Positions 1 to 8,082 are shown, counted from the stretch's first letter. The stretch: DNA of 64,000 nt from Laedolimicola ammoniilytica (GCF_025567165.1 NZ_JAOQKC010000001.1:1-64000), one strand, 5' to 3'. The notes: a model not told the origin generated them from the letters alone. A program made the numbers and translations.

Positions 1-72
<72 letters not shown>

Positions 73-265
73 AAGTGTTTGAATCCGGTCCAGAAATCAC
101 AACTAGCAATTTCTTTCCCGTATTACTGTTAAAAGGTGTTCGTTCTTATTACTAAGAATCGAACTGTTCTTGAATTATTCTCTTAGAATTTTCAAGGTTT
201 TACACTGTTCAGTTATCAAGGTTCGTTCTCTTGTCTTTGTCGTTCCTCACCGAAGCGACTTGACT

Positions 266-294
266 ATCTTATCACATTCATTCTCGCTTGTCAA
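266..294 (-). promoter_or_regulatory. rRNA promoter, downstream copy
   Basis: On minus: TTGACA (289-294), a 17-nt spacer, then TAAGAT (266-271). The hexamers and spacing are the same as in the upstream copy 110 bp away, giving a tandem P1/P2 arrangement typical of rRNA operons. Confidence 0.75.
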
Positions 295-375
295 GAACTT
301 TTTTAACTTTTTTAAAGAAGTTTTTTCAGTTCTTGGAGAAGAACGTTTCCGCCACTCTCGAAGCGGAACTTGTTT

Positions 376-404
376 ATCTTATCATACTCAAAGGTGTTTG
401 TCAA
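376..404 (-). promoter_or_regulatory. rRNA promoter, upstream copy
   Basis: On minus: TTGACA (399-404), a 17-nt spacer, then TAAGAT (376-381). The -35 is consensus and the spacing is optimal. It lies between tRNA-Ser and the 16S gene and points at the 16S gene. Confidence 0.75.
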
Positions 405-444
405 CAACTTTTTTAAGAATTTTTAATTTCTTTTTGATAAGAAA

Positions 445-533
445 CGGAGAAAGAGGGATTTGAACCCTCGCGCCGGGATTACCGACCTACACCCTTAGCA
501 GGGGCGCCTCTTCAGCCTCTTGAGTATTTCTCC
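445..533 (-). tRNA. tRNA-Ser (anticodon GCU)
   Basis: The minus strand folds as a class II tRNA of 89 nt. The acceptor arms GGAGAAA and TTTCTCC pair, the discriminator is G, the anticodon loop contains CTGCTAA (anticodon GCT, reading AGC/AGU), there is a long variable arm (TGTAGGTCGGTAATCCCGGCG region), and the T-arm has GGTTCAAATCC. The long variable arm together with GCU identifies serine. CCA is not encoded. It sits upstream of the 16S gene on the same strand, behind its own promoter at 586-614. Confidence 0.96.
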
Positions 534-585
534 TGAAGTTCATTTCCTACGATATTCACTTCACGTCAGGTTCGACGCATAGGTT

Positions 586-614
586 ATTATACTTGATGAA
601 CTTTGGTTTGTCAA
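586..614 (-). promoter_or_regulatory. promoter for tRNA-Ser
   Basis: On minus: TTGACA (609-614), a 17-nt spacer and TATAAT (586-591), so both hexamers are perfect consensus. It lies 53 bp upstream of the tRNA-Ser 5' end. Confidence 0.85.
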
Positions 615-788
615 CCCGTTTTTTACGTTTTTATTACAGAACTTTGCCTGATTCTTTTCTTACATATTATATACTGAAAAAATAGCCTTCTATCCACCTT
701 CATTTCTTTATAATAATAAGTTCATATGTCTAATCCCAGGCACAAAAATCAAGATATAAAAAGAATGTGACACAGTATTTCCTATTAC
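615..788. other. gene-free AT-rich spacer
   Basis: AT-rich sequence between the tRNA-Ser promoter and the terminator of the polyamine operon. I see no convincing coding frame, repeat or RNA fold in it. Confidence 0.6.
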
Positions 789-824
789 GAAAAGGGTTCC
801 CTCCTTTCAAATCGGACGGAACCC
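789..824 (-). terminator. terminator of the polyamine transport operon
   Basis: GGGTTCC (794-800) pairs with GGAACCC (818-824), with a 17-nt loop. On minus the hairpin is followed by a short TTTT run. It lies about 20 bp past the potCD stop codon. The U-tract is short, so termination may be moderate. Confidence 0.65.
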
Positions 825-845
825 TCTCTTAGTAAATAGATGTGT

Positions 846-2735
846 TTAATTTGCGTTGCTGGCTGCGATCTTTACCTTGCTCCACAGGTTACCGATAATC
901 TTACGGGTGTCGTCGTTGAATACGAATACCTCGTCCTTCGGATATCCTACCCGGGGCAAGTACGCGTTGATTCCTTCGTAGTCGCCGCCTTCTCCGGACA
1001 GCACGTCCAGAACCTCCTGGTTCGGCGAGGTGTAACCTACATAGCTGGAATTGTCATAGGCGTAATCATAGGAGGTGACAAAATTGATAAACTCGTGGGC
1101 CAGCTCTACATTTTTCGCGTTGGCGGGAATTACCATGGAATCGTACCACAGGTTGGTTCCGCTCTCCGGCAGGTAGTAGCCCATGTTCTCATTTTCTGCC
1201 ATAATGTAAGCAGCGTCGCCGGAATAGCATAAGGCAAGGGCTTTTCTTCCCTGGGCCATGTTGTCGATAACCTCGTCGGTTACGATTTCCGGCTTCATGG
1301 TCTGGACGCACTCCACCAGCCACTGATAAGCCTCCTGAAGCTCCGCCTCATTTTCTGTATTCATGGAATAGTCCAGGGCCTTCAGAGCCATCATGAAGGA
1401 ATCCCGCTCGGAATCGTAGAGATAGATATCTCCCCGGTACTTGGTATCCTTAAAGATATTGAAGCCCTCCCGCTCCAGATCCTCTTCGCTTACCTTGGTC
1501 TTATCGTATACGATACCTACGGTTCCCCAGAAATAGGATACGGAATACGCGTCGTCCGGATCGAAGGCCGGATGCTTCACCGAATCGGTGATCTCGTCCA
1601 TACAGGTCAAAAGCTCCGGCTTCAGCTTCTGCAGATAACCCTCGTTCATCAGACGCTGAATCATATAATCACTGGGAATCAGTACATCATAGTTTTCCTC
1701 ATTTGCCACCTTGATATACATCTGCTCATTGGAATCGAAGTATTCCATGGCGACAGTTGCCCCGGTTGCCTTCTCAAAATCCGGAATTACATTTTCTCCC
1801 ATATATTCACCGGGCATATAGACCGACAGGGTCTGTCCCGCATAGGGAAGATCCTGACCGGCGGAACCGATTTTCACCAGACAGATCAGGAGAATCACAG
1901 CGGCCGCCGCGCAGCCCGGCAGTACAAAGCTCCTTCTGCTCACTTCGTCCTTCTTCTGCCGCTTCGCCATCAGCATGGGCACCACGTTGATCAGCACCAG
2001 CACAACGGTGATAATGATAACCACCAGCGTCGATACCGCATTGATACTGGGATTGATCCGCTTGCTCATGGTGTAGACCACGATACTCAGGTTCTTGACG
2101 CCGCCTCCGGTTACAAAATAGGAAATGATAAAATCATCTACCGACATGGTAAACGCAATCAGCGCGCCGGAAATGATACCCGGCGTAATCTCCGGCACGA
2201 TAACGCGGATCAATGCCTGCCAGGGCGTAGCGCCCAGATCCATGGCCGCGTCTGCCAGATTGGGATCCAGGGAGCGGATCTTCGGCATGACGGAGAGCAT
2301 TACATAGGGAATACAAAAAGCGATATGGGCAAGCAGCATGGTCGCGTAGCCCTTTTCGATTTTAAAGGTAATAAATAGCAGCATAAAGCCGATAGCCGTC
2401 ACAATCTCCGGATTCATCATGGGGAAATTGTTGACCTGATCCATCACGTCCCGGAGGATTTTCTTTGATTTACTCAGGCCGATGGCGGAAATGGTTCCCA
2501 CTGCCGTGGAAATCAGTGTGGCGATAATCGCCACCGTAAAGGTGGTGTACAGAGCCTCCATCATATCCTTGGAGTCCAGCATATGCTGATACCAGCGCAG
2601 GGAAAAGCCGGTAAAGGCCGTCAGGGATTTTCCTGCGTTGAAGGAAAAAATAATCATATACAGGATCGGCAGATAAAAGAAGGCAAGGGTCAAAACCATC
2701 AGGATTTTTCCAAAAGTACGTTTTCCTTTTTTCAT
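846..2735 (-). CDS. potCD: spermidine/putrescine ABC transporter, fused permease PotC and substrate-binding protein PotD
   Basis: Two proteins that are normally separate are joined in one frame of about 629 residues. Residues ~1-260 are a PotC-type permease with about six membrane segments and the EAA loop (DLGATPWQALIRVIVPE) that docks on the ATPase. At ~270-290 a further hydrophobic segment acts as a membrane anchor, and residues ~300-629 are a PotD-type periplasmic-binding fold (YMPGEYMGENVIPDFEKATG at its N-terminus) that would be tethered outside the cell. The ATG at 2735 is chosen because AGGAGGAAGAG, overlapping the end of potB, lies just upstream; an in-frame GTG at 2762 has no such site. 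It is the last gene of regulator-potA-potB-potCD. Substrate (spermidine or putrescine) is inferred from family only. Confidence 0.93.
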   Translation of the reverse strand: MKKGKRTFGKILMVLTLAFFYLPILYMIIFSFNAGKSLTAFTGFSLRWYQHMLDSKDMMEALYTTFTVAIIATLISTAVGTISAIGLSKSKKILRDVMDQVNNFPMMNPEIVTAIGFMLLFITFKIEKGYATMLLAHIAFCIPYVMLSVMPKIRSLDPNLADAAMDLGATPWQALIRVIVPEITPGIISGALIAFTMSVDDFIISYFVTGGGVKNLSIVVYTMSKRINPSINAVSTLVVIIITVVLVLINVVPMLMAKRQKKDEVSRRSFVLPGCAAAAVILLICLVKIGSAGQDLPYAGQTLSVYMPGEYMGENVIPDFEKATGATVAMEYFDSNEQMYIKVANEENYDVLIPSDYMIQRLMNEGYLQKLKPELLTCMDEITDSVKHPAFDPDDAYSVSYFWGTVGIVYDKTKVSEEDLEREGFNIFKDTKYRGDIYLYDSERDSFMMALKALDYSMNTENEAELQEAYQWLVECVQTMKPEIVTDEVIDNMAQGRKALALCYSGDAAYIMAENENMGYYLPESGTNLWYDSMVIPANAKNVELAHEFINFVTSYDYAYDNSSYVGYTSPNQEVLDVLSGEGGDYEGINAYLPRVGYPKDEVFVFNDDTRKIIGNLWSKVKIAASNAN

Positions 2736-2739
2736 TGGT

Positions 2740-3579
2740 TTACTCTTCCTCCTTTCCGCCACGGTTGCGTTTCTCCACCTTACGAACCGCCATCATCATT
2801 ACCATCATAATGACTGCCATAATCATGGAAATGGCGCTGCCGAAGTTCCATTCTCCCACGGTAATAAACTGGTTCTCGATCATATTTCCGATGAGGAAAT
2901 ACTGTCCGCCGCCCAGAAGCTTCGGGATAAAGAAGGAGCTGACTGCCGGCAGGAATACCAGAGTAATTCCATTGATGACGCCGGGCAGGGACAGGGGCAG
3001 GGTTACCCGCCGGAAGGTCTGCACCCGGTTGGCTCCCAGATCCGCGCTGGCCTCCAGAAGGGACGGATCCATCTTACAGAGGGCGGTGTTGATCTGCAGC
3101 ACCATAAAGGGCAGGAAGTTATATACCATACCCAGAAGCACCGCGCCCTGTGTATACAGAAGTTCTGTATGGCCCAGGCCGAAGACGCCGAGGATACGGG
3201 AAATCAGTCCGCCCTCGCTCAGAAGGCCAATCCAGGCATAGGTACGCACCAGCATATTGATCCACATGGGAATCGTAATGCCAAGCACCAGGATATTCTG
3301 GACACGCTCGCTGCTGCGGGCGATAAAAAACGCAATCGGATAGCCCAGAAGCAGGCAGATGATCGTCGTCTTCACTGCTATCCAGATCGAACGCCAGAGG
3401 ATTATCAGGAAATCCGGGTCGGTAAAAAATTTGACGTAATGATCCAGGGTGAATTTAAAGGACACAATGCTGTTACCCTGCTCTGTCACAGAATACATAG
3501 CGATCAGAAACATCGGCATAACCAGCATCAGTGCCGCCCATACGACGTACGGGACTGCAAGCTGTGAAAATTTCTTCAT
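2740..3579 (-). CDS. potB: spermidine/putrescine ABC transporter permease PotB
   Basis: A 279-residue inner-membrane permease with about six hydrophobic segments and the EAA motif region (ASADLGANRVQTFRRVTLPL) near residues 165-185. Its length is normal for PotB. The ATG follows the potA stop codon directly (TAAATG), with GAGAGGATG upstream, so translation is probably coupled. It pairs with the permease half of the downstream PotCD fusion to form the translocation channel. The family can carry spermidine or putrescine, and the sequence does not decide which. Confidence 0.93.
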   Translation of the reverse strand: MKKFSQLAVPYVVWAALMLVMPMFLIAMYSVTEQGNSIVSFKFTLDHYVKFFTDPDFLIILWRSIWIAVKTTIICLLLGYPIAFFIARSSERVQNILVLGITIPMWINMLVRTYAWIGLLSEGGLISRILGVFGLGHTELLYTQGAVLLGMVYNFLPFMVLQINTALCKMDPSLLEASADLGANRVQTFRRVTLPLSLPGVINGITLVFLPAVSSFFIPKLLGGGQYFLIGNMIENQFITVGEWNFGSAISMIMAVIMMVMMMAVRKVEKRNRGGKEEE

Positions 3580-5157
3580 TTAGAACAGCATCCTCTCCAT
3601 AACATGAATATCTTCCGGGAAGAATGTCAGGCCGACCTCCTGACCGACTTCCGAATAATCGGTGGTGTGAATCTTGAACTCCCGTCCGGTGGTCCAGAAG
3701 GTAATCGGGTAGCTGCCTTCTTTGATGTTCTCCGGATCGAAATCGTAGTCTACGCTGACGTCCACGCTCTGGTTTTCGTCGCTCAGCTTCCAGCCCTGGG
3801 CGTTGGCCCAGGTCTTGATATCCGTATCCAGGGCCTGTGACTCCTGAATCTCGTCCACGGTTCTGGCAAAGTTGAAGGCCATGACTGCCTCATTTGCCTT
3901 CTCATTTTTCACGAAGGGCTGATTTACCACGTAAATGGTACGCTCGATGGTGGTGCCGCCTGCTGCCGTAAAGCGCACCGGATACTCGCCAAGCTCTTCC
4001 TTCACATCGTACTCCACCTTATGGATGGAGATGTACTCATCGGTCTCCGGATTCCATGCCTGAGCGTTGGAAAGAGCGATAATCTCCTTGTCATCCAGGG
4101 ATCTTACATCCTCCACATCCACATAGAAGTTGCTGGCGCTCATCTTCTCCCTGCCGTCGGCGCTGGTCACGTCCTGATTGCTGATGACATGCATATTGAC
4201 CGTAACACTGGTTCCGGGTACGGTCTCCACGATGATCTCGTAGTGTACGCCCTTGAACAGCACGCTTAAGACCTCTCCTGTCATTTTGCCGTCTTTTACA
4301 TCCACGATGTCGATATCCTCGGGACGGATGACCACCTCCACCGGCTCATTCGGCTTAAACCCGAAGTCCACACAGTCGAAGGTGATATCGTCGAAGCGTA
4401 CCTTGTAGTCCTCCAGCATGACGCCCGGAATGATGTTACTCTCGCCGATGAAGTTGGCTACAAAGCGGTTGGTGGGCTCGTTGTAGATCTCCTCCGGCGT
4501 TCCCACCTGCTGGATTTCTCCGTTGTTCATGACCACGATCTTATCCGACATGGTCAGGGCCTCCTCCTGATCGTGGGTTACGAAGATAAAGGTAATGCCG
4601 ACCTCCTGCTGAATCCGCTTCAGCTCGTACTGCATTTCCTTGCGGAGCTTCAGATCCAGGGCCGCCAGCGGCTCGTCCAGAAGCAGCACCTTCGGCTCGT
4701 TGACCAGCGCCCGGGCAATGGCCACACGCTGCTGCTGTCCGCCGGACAGCAGAGTGGTGTTTTTATTTTCATAGCCCTCCAGACCGATGAGTTTCAGCAT
4801 CTTCATAACTTTCTGATCGATGATGTCCTTACTCATTTTCTTAATTTTCAGTCCGAAAGCGATATTTTCATAGACGCTTAAGTGGGGAAACAAAGCGTAT
4901 TTCTGAAATACCGTATTCAACTCCCGCTCATAGGGCGGCTTCGCGCTGATTTCCTCTCCGTCGAAAATGACGCTGCCCTCGTCCGCGTCCAGAAAGCCGC
5001 CCAGAATCCGAAGCAGGGTCGTCTTTCCGCAGCCGCTGGGGCCAAGCAGGGTTACGAATTCCTTTTCATAAATATCCAGATTGACTCCCTTCAGGATGAC
5101 CTGACCGTCGAAGCTTTTCACGATATTTCGAAAGCTAATCAGTTTCTTTCGTTCCAT
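3580..5157 (-). CDS. potA: spermidine/putrescine ABC transporter ATP-binding protein PotA with an inserted double Ig-like region
   Basis: The N-terminal ~240 residues are a standard ABC ATPase: Walker A GPSGCGKT at 39-46, signature LSGGQQQRVAIARALV, Walker B VLLLDEPLAALD and an H-loop in FVTHDQEEA. A TOBE domain follows (VVIRPEDIDIV, GEVLSVLFKGVHYEIIV), but it is interrupted at about residue 313 by ~178 residues and resumes at about 491 with FKIHTTDYSEVGQEVGL and PEDIHVM. Without the insert the protein would be ~347 residues, a usual PotA length. The insert holds two similar units, each with NAQ(A/G)W, then YD...G(E/S)YP(V/I)(R/T)F, which resemble bacterial Ig-like folds. Start: ATG at 5157, with AGGAGGAGAT just upstream; a longer frame to 5223 overlaps the regulator and is rejected. 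Confidence 0.93.
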   Translation of the reverse strand: MERKKLISFRNIVKSFDGQVILKGVNLDIYEKEFVTLLGPSGCGKTTLLRILGGFLDADEGSVIFDGEEISAKPPYERELNTVFQKYALFPHLSVYENIAFGLKIKKMSKDIIDQKVMKMLKLIGLEGYENKNTTLLSGGQQQRVAIARALVNEPKVLLLDEPLAALDLKLRKEMQYELKRIQQEVGITFIFVTHDQEEALTMSDKIVVMNNGEIQQVGTPEEIYNEPTNRFVANFIGESNIIPGVMLEDYKVRFDDITFDCVDFGFKPNEPVEVVIRPEDIDIVDVKDGKMTGEVLSVLFKGVHYEIIVETVPGTSVTVNMHVISNQDVTSADGREKMSASNFYVDVEDVRSLDDKEIIALSNAQAWNPETDEYISIHKVEYDVKEELGEYPVRFTAAGGTTIERTIYVVNQPFVKNEKANEAVMAFNFARTVDEIQESQALDTDIKTWANAQGWKLSDENQSVDVSVDYDFDPENIKEGSYPITFWTTGREFKIHTTDYSEVGQEVGLTFFPEDIHVMERMLF

Positions 5158-5170
5158 TACACATCTCCTC

Positions 5171-5704
5171 CTAGAACATGGGCGGCGTGGTGATCCAAAG
5201 TACTTTGGCGTCACTCTTCCCATGATTGTATAAATAATGGCTTTCGGTTCCGTCCAGATAGAAGGTCTCCCGGGCCTTTATTTTGTATTTCTTGCTGCCG
5301 CAGACCAGGGTAACGCTGCCCTTCAGCACATAACCGAATTCTTCTCCATCGTAGGCCTGCATTTCCTGACTCTGTTTTCCCGGATGGATGGTCAGGAGAA
5401 TGGGCTCCATCTTATTTTTCTGGGCGTTTGGTATCACCCACTCGATACAGTAGTCCGGCTGCTCGTCCACGAAGAACTCCTCGGTGGAAAATACCATCTG
5501 CTTTTCCGGCTCTTCATGGAAGAATTCGGACAGATTCGTTCCCAGGGCCTCCAGAATATCCTCCAAGGTGGCGATACTCGGCGCGGTCAGGTTTCTCTCC
5601 ACCTGGGAGAGAAAGCCCTTGGTCAGCTCGCTGCGAGATGCCAGATCCTCCAGAGTCAGCTCCTTTTGCAATCGAAGCTCCTTTAATTTCTTGCCGATGT
5701 CCAC
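5171..5704 (-). CDS. XRE-family HTH and cupin regulator (PuuR-like)
   Basis: A 177-residue protein with an N-terminal helix-turn-helix (residues ~6-62, GKKLKELRLQKELTLEDLA ... SQVERNLTAPSIATLE) and a C-terminal cupin_2 barrel (residues ~105-175, with EFGYVLKGSV and ETFYLDGTESHYL). This arrangement is typical of regulators of polyamine or amino acid genes such as PuuR. The start is a GTG at 5704, preceded by AGGAGG at 5710-5715. It is the first gene of the polyamine transporter operon and only 13 bp ahead of potA, so it is likely a ligand-sensing autoregulator of that operon (inference from position). Confidence 0.88.
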   Translation of the reverse strand: MDIGKKLKELRLQKELTLEDLASRSELTKGFLSQVERNLTAPSIATLEDILEALGTNLSEFFHEEPEKQMVFSTEEFFVDEQPDYCIEWVIPNAQKNKMEPILLTIHPGKQSQEMQAYDGEEFGYVLKGSVTLVCGSKKYKIKARETFYLDGTESHYLYNHGKSDAKVLWITTPPMF

Positions 5705-5763
5705 GGCGCACCTCCTGTTTTCTAATACTAAACTTTTTATTTAAAATTGCAAAATCATTTTAC

Positions 5764-5791
5764 ATTATACACAGTCGCCCGAAAAATTCAA
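5764..5791 (-). promoter_or_regulatory. promoter of the polyamine operon
   Basis: On minus: TTGAAT (5786-5791), a 16-nt spacer and TATAAT (5764-5769), about 60 bp upstream of the regulator GTG start. Confidence 0.65.
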
Positions 5792-5857
5792 TAGTTTTAA
5801 ACAATTTTTTTAGTAATATCGAATTTCCATATTTTTTCTGTGGCTGTTTTTGCCCGT

Positions 5858-5892
5858 AAAAATGCCCCCGGCTTCATTTGAAGTCGGAGGCG
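5858..5892 (-). terminator. terminator of the purine operon
   Basis: On minus, GCCTCCGACTT and AAGCCGGGGGC form a stem (one mismatch and one G-U pair) around a CAAATG loop, followed by ATTTTT. It lies ~27 bp past the stop codon of the AICAR transformylase gene. Confidence 0.8.
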
Positions 5893-5918
5893 CTTCTCAC
5901 TTGTGTATTTTTCTGAAA

Positions 5919-7097
5919 TTAGTGGTGGAACAGGCGGATTCCTGTAAATGCCATTACCATATCGTACTTATCGCAGGTCTCGATAACCAGATCGTCACGG
6001 ACAGATCCGCCGGGCTCCGCGATATATTTTACGCCGCTCTTTTTCGCACGCTCAATGTTGTCGCTGAAGGGGAAGAAGGCGTCGCTTCCAACGGTCACGT
6101 CCTTCATCTGGGACAGCCATGCCTTCTTTTCTTCCTCGGTGAACACCTCCGGCTTTACCTTGAAGATCCGCTCCCAGGCGCCGTCTGCCAGCACGTCCAT
6201 GTACTCGTTTCCGATATAGACGTCGATGGCATTGTCACGGTCGGCACGGCCGATGCCGTCCACGAACTGGAGACCCAGTACCTTTGGGCTCTGACGCAGG
6301 AACCAGTTGTCAGCCTTCTGACCTGCCAGGCGGGTGCAGTGTACACGGGACTGCTGGCCTGCGCCTACGCCGATGGCCTGTCCGTCCTTGACGAAGCAGA
6401 CGGAGTTGGACTGGGTGTATTTCAGGGTAATCAGGGCGATCTTCATGTCGCGCTTCGCGTTTTCCGGAAGATCTTTATTTTTCGTCACGATATTGGAAAT
6501 GAGTTCATCGTTGATGGGAAGCTCCTGACGGCCCTGCTCGAAGGTCACGCCAAAGACCTCCTTGTGCTCCAGAGGAGCCGGCTTGTAGTCGGTGTCAATC
6601 TGAATGACCACATAATTTCCTTTTTTCTTCTGCTTCAGAATCTCCAGCGCCTCCTCTGTGAAGCCCGGAGCGATAACGCCGTCGGATACCTCTCTCTTGA
6701 TGATGGAAGCGGTGTCCTTGTCGCAGACGTCAGACAGGGCGATAAAGTCACCGAAGGAGGACATACGGTCCGCGCCTCTGGCTCTTGCGTAAGCGCAGGC
6801 CAGGGGAGACAGGTCTCCCATATCGTCTACCCAGTAGATTTTCTTTAAGGTATCGTCCAGCGGAAGACCCACTGCTGCGCCTGCCGGGGATACGTGCTTA
6901 AAGGAGGTAGCTGCCGGAAGTCCGGTGGCTGCCTTCAGCTCTCTGACCAGCTGCCAGCCATTGAAGGCGTCCAGGAAATTGATGTAGCCGGGACGGCCGG
7001 AAAGGACGGTAATGGGAAGGTCGGATCCGTCTGCCACGTAGATGCGGGACGGTTTCTGGTTGGGGTTACAGCCGTATTTCAGTTCCAGTTCTTTCAT
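5919..7097 (-). CDS. purH: phosphoribosylaminoimidazolecarboxamide (AICAR) formyltransferase, stand-alone
   Basis: Cytosolic enzyme of purine synthesis: AICAR + 10-formyl-THF gives FAICAR. At 392 residues it matches only the transformylase part of bifunctional PurH and lacks the N-terminal IMP cyclohydrolase (MGS-like) domain. Visible motifs are KYGCNPNQKPSRIY at the N-terminus, ATSFKHVSPAGAAVG (the Lys-His pair of the transformylase site), SQTK-like positions replaced by YTQSNSVCFVKDGQ, GAGQQSRVHC, and DAFFPFSDNI with GGSVRDD near the end. Start: ATG 7097 with AGGAGG upstream. An upstream in-frame extension to 7154 overlaps the preceding gene and is rejected. Its partner, the PurO-like cyclohydrolase, is immediately upstream and both sit behind a ZTP riboswitch. 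Confidence 0.95.
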   Translation of the reverse strand: MKELELKYGCNPNQKPSRIYVADGSDLPITVLSGRPGYINFLDAFNGWQLVRELKAATGLPAATSFKHVSPAGAAVGLPLDDTLKKIYWVDDMGDLSPLACAYARARGADRMSSFGDFIALSDVCDKDTASIIKREVSDGVIAPGFTEEALEILKQKKKGNYVVIQIDTDYKPAPLEHKEVFGVTFEQGRQELPINDELISNIVTKNKDLPENAKRDMKIALITLKYTQSNSVCFVKDGQAIGVGAGQQSRVHCTRLAGQKADNWFLRQSPKVLGLQFVDGIGRADRDNAIDVYIGNEYMDVLADGAWERIFKVKPEVFTEEEKKAWLSQMKDVTVGSDAFFPFSDNIERAKKSGVKYIAEPGGSVRDDLVIETCDKYDMVMAFTGIRLFHH

Positions 7098-7101
7098 TTC
7101 C

Positions 7102-7821
7102 TTAGTCCTCCTGATTTTTATTCTTGATGACGGTTTCGTATTTGCCGGTGGCAATGTCGATGTAGCGCACGAACAGGGATACCTTGTTCTCCGGGTTCAG
7201 GTTGTTCCAGAGCATGTTCGTAAATTTTTCCATGTCGTTGGGAATGGCAGCCAGCTTGGGCTCGCCCTCAAAGCTGGGAAGCGGATTGCCGTCGTGCATG
7301 TAGGTGTGGATGAAATGACCCTCGCCTGCCGCGCAGTTCTCATAGGAGAAGGTGTAGCGGTTGCAGCATGCGGGATCGCCGTTGTTGCTCTTTAAGATGG
7401 ACAGGGAGTAGCTGTAGGTTCCGTTCTCGATCTCCATGACGCCGGAGATCCGCGGGGTGTAGTTGGGCGCGTCCGGCTCGAACTCCCGGGAGCGTAAGGA
7501 CTGCTCAAAGGTCAGACCCTTCTCCATTCCCTCGTAGACGGTGTCTGTCTGGTCGCCGTTGGTAACGATAGTTTTATGGCCCAGTACACGAACCGGGGCA
7601 TAGATAATCAGGCTCGGATCCGTCAGCTTGGAAGGATCGAAGGCCTGGGTACGGATGCCCTCGCCGTCCTCCACGAAAATACGGTTGCGGCTGTTCTCGC
7701 TTCTTCCCATAATGAAGTAGGCTGCCACGGCCTTGGTTCCGTCCTCGGAGCGGCCCAGTACGATGCCTCTGCCGGGGTAAGAGTTTTCCTGAAGCTCCTG
7801 TGCCAGTGAAATCATGTCCAT
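7102..7821 (-). CDS. IMP cyclohydrolase, PurO-like
   Basis: A 239-residue protein of the IMP_cyclohyd family (the family of archaeal PurO and its bacterial relatives), which closes the ring of FAICAR to give IMP. Motifs visible are NSYPGRGIVLG near the N-terminus, YFIMGRSENSRNRIF, and ACCNRYTFSYE in the second half. The fit to the neighbouring stand-alone AICAR transformylase is strong: together they replace bifunctional PurH. The ATG at 7821 has AGGAGG 9 bp upstream. The genes are 4 bp apart and share the ZTP riboswitch at 7941-8003. I recognise the family from the N-terminal block; catalytic residues were not mapped. Confidence 0.88.
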   Translation of the reverse strand: MDMISLAQELQENSYPGRGIVLGRSEDGTKAVAAYFIMGRSENSRNRIFVEDGEGIRTQAFDPSKLTDPSLIIYAPVRVLGHKTIVTNGDQTDTVYEGMEKGLTFEQSLRSREFEPDAPNYTPRISGVMEIENGTYSYSLSILKSNNGDPACCNRYTFSYENCAAGEGHFIHTYMHDGNPLPSFEGEPKLAAIPNDMEKFTNMLWNNLNPENKVSLFVRYIDIATGKYETVIKNKNQED

Positions 7822-7940
7822 TTGTTTTTCCTCCTGTGAAAATGGGTTTTCTAACGTATGAAAAGCTTAAGAGTGACCGGTGTTGAAGAACGAAATTTTA
7901 CTCATAAACGAAAATGAACCGATCCATCCCAAGCATCATC

Positions 7941-8003
7941 TGCCCAGACGGTCGGCTCTCGAACCCTTATACTCCCTGTGGTAAACTCCACTTCCGTCAG
8001 TTG
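7941..8003 (-). ncRNA. ZTP riboswitch (pfl motif)
   Basis: On minus the sequence reads ACAACTGACGGAAGTGGAG, a GTGG/CCAC hairpin, CAGGGAGTATAAGGG, then GAGAGCCGACCGTCTGGGCA. The ACTGACG strand pairs with CGTC, and the conserved CCGNCTGGGCA block and GGGAG segment are the hallmark of the pfl motif, which senses ZTP/ZMP (AICAR phosphate). Position supports it: the two genes downstream make and consume the AICAR-to-IMP steps, so ZMP accumulation would turn on its own removal. The expression platform is not obvious: no strong terminator with a U-run follows before the start codon at 7821, so the mechanism is left open. Confidence 0.9.
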
Positions 8004-8017
8004 TATAAGTTAGCTTT

Positions 8018-8047
8018 AACATAGCATTTCCGGACGGGGGTTGTCAA
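8018..8047 (-). promoter_or_regulatory. promoter upstream of the ZTP riboswitch
   Basis: On minus: TTGACA (8042-8047), an 18-nt spacer and TATGTT (8018-8023), ending ~15 bp before the riboswitch. Confidence 0.6.
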
Positions 8048-8082
8048 GCCCTGCGCCCGTTTTTCTTTTTTCTGTCTGCCTT

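Larger units (their letters stand above)
73..444 (-). promoter_or_regulatory. rRNA operon leader with tandem promoters
   Basis: This gene-free stretch between tRNA-Ser and 16S rRNA holds two tandem promoters (entered separately) and a transcribed leader. On minus the leader contains ACCTTGATAACTGAACAG, close to the AACCTTGAAAACTGAACA type of sequence common in front of Firmicutes 16S genes. Downstream of each promoter's -10 there is a similar GC-box (CGAAGCG/CGAAGCGG), and both -35 regions are preceded (on minus) by related A/T-rich tracts, so the two promoter units look like diverged duplicates. No protein-coding gene is supported here. Confidence 0.75.

Noticed and set aside
170..463. 97-codon plus-strand frame over the rRNA leader
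   Set aside because: It covers the tandem rRNA promoters and part of tRNA-Ser on the opposite strand.
1572..2378. 268-codon plus-strand frame opposite potCD
   Set aside because: It is antisense to the strongly supported PotC-PotD gene, has no ribosome-binding site, and its composition (His/Gln-rich) is a mirror of the real gene.
5158..5223. 22-residue N-terminal extension of PotA
   Set aside because: Overlaps the end of the regulator gene and lacks a ribosome-binding site; ATG 5157 has a strong one.
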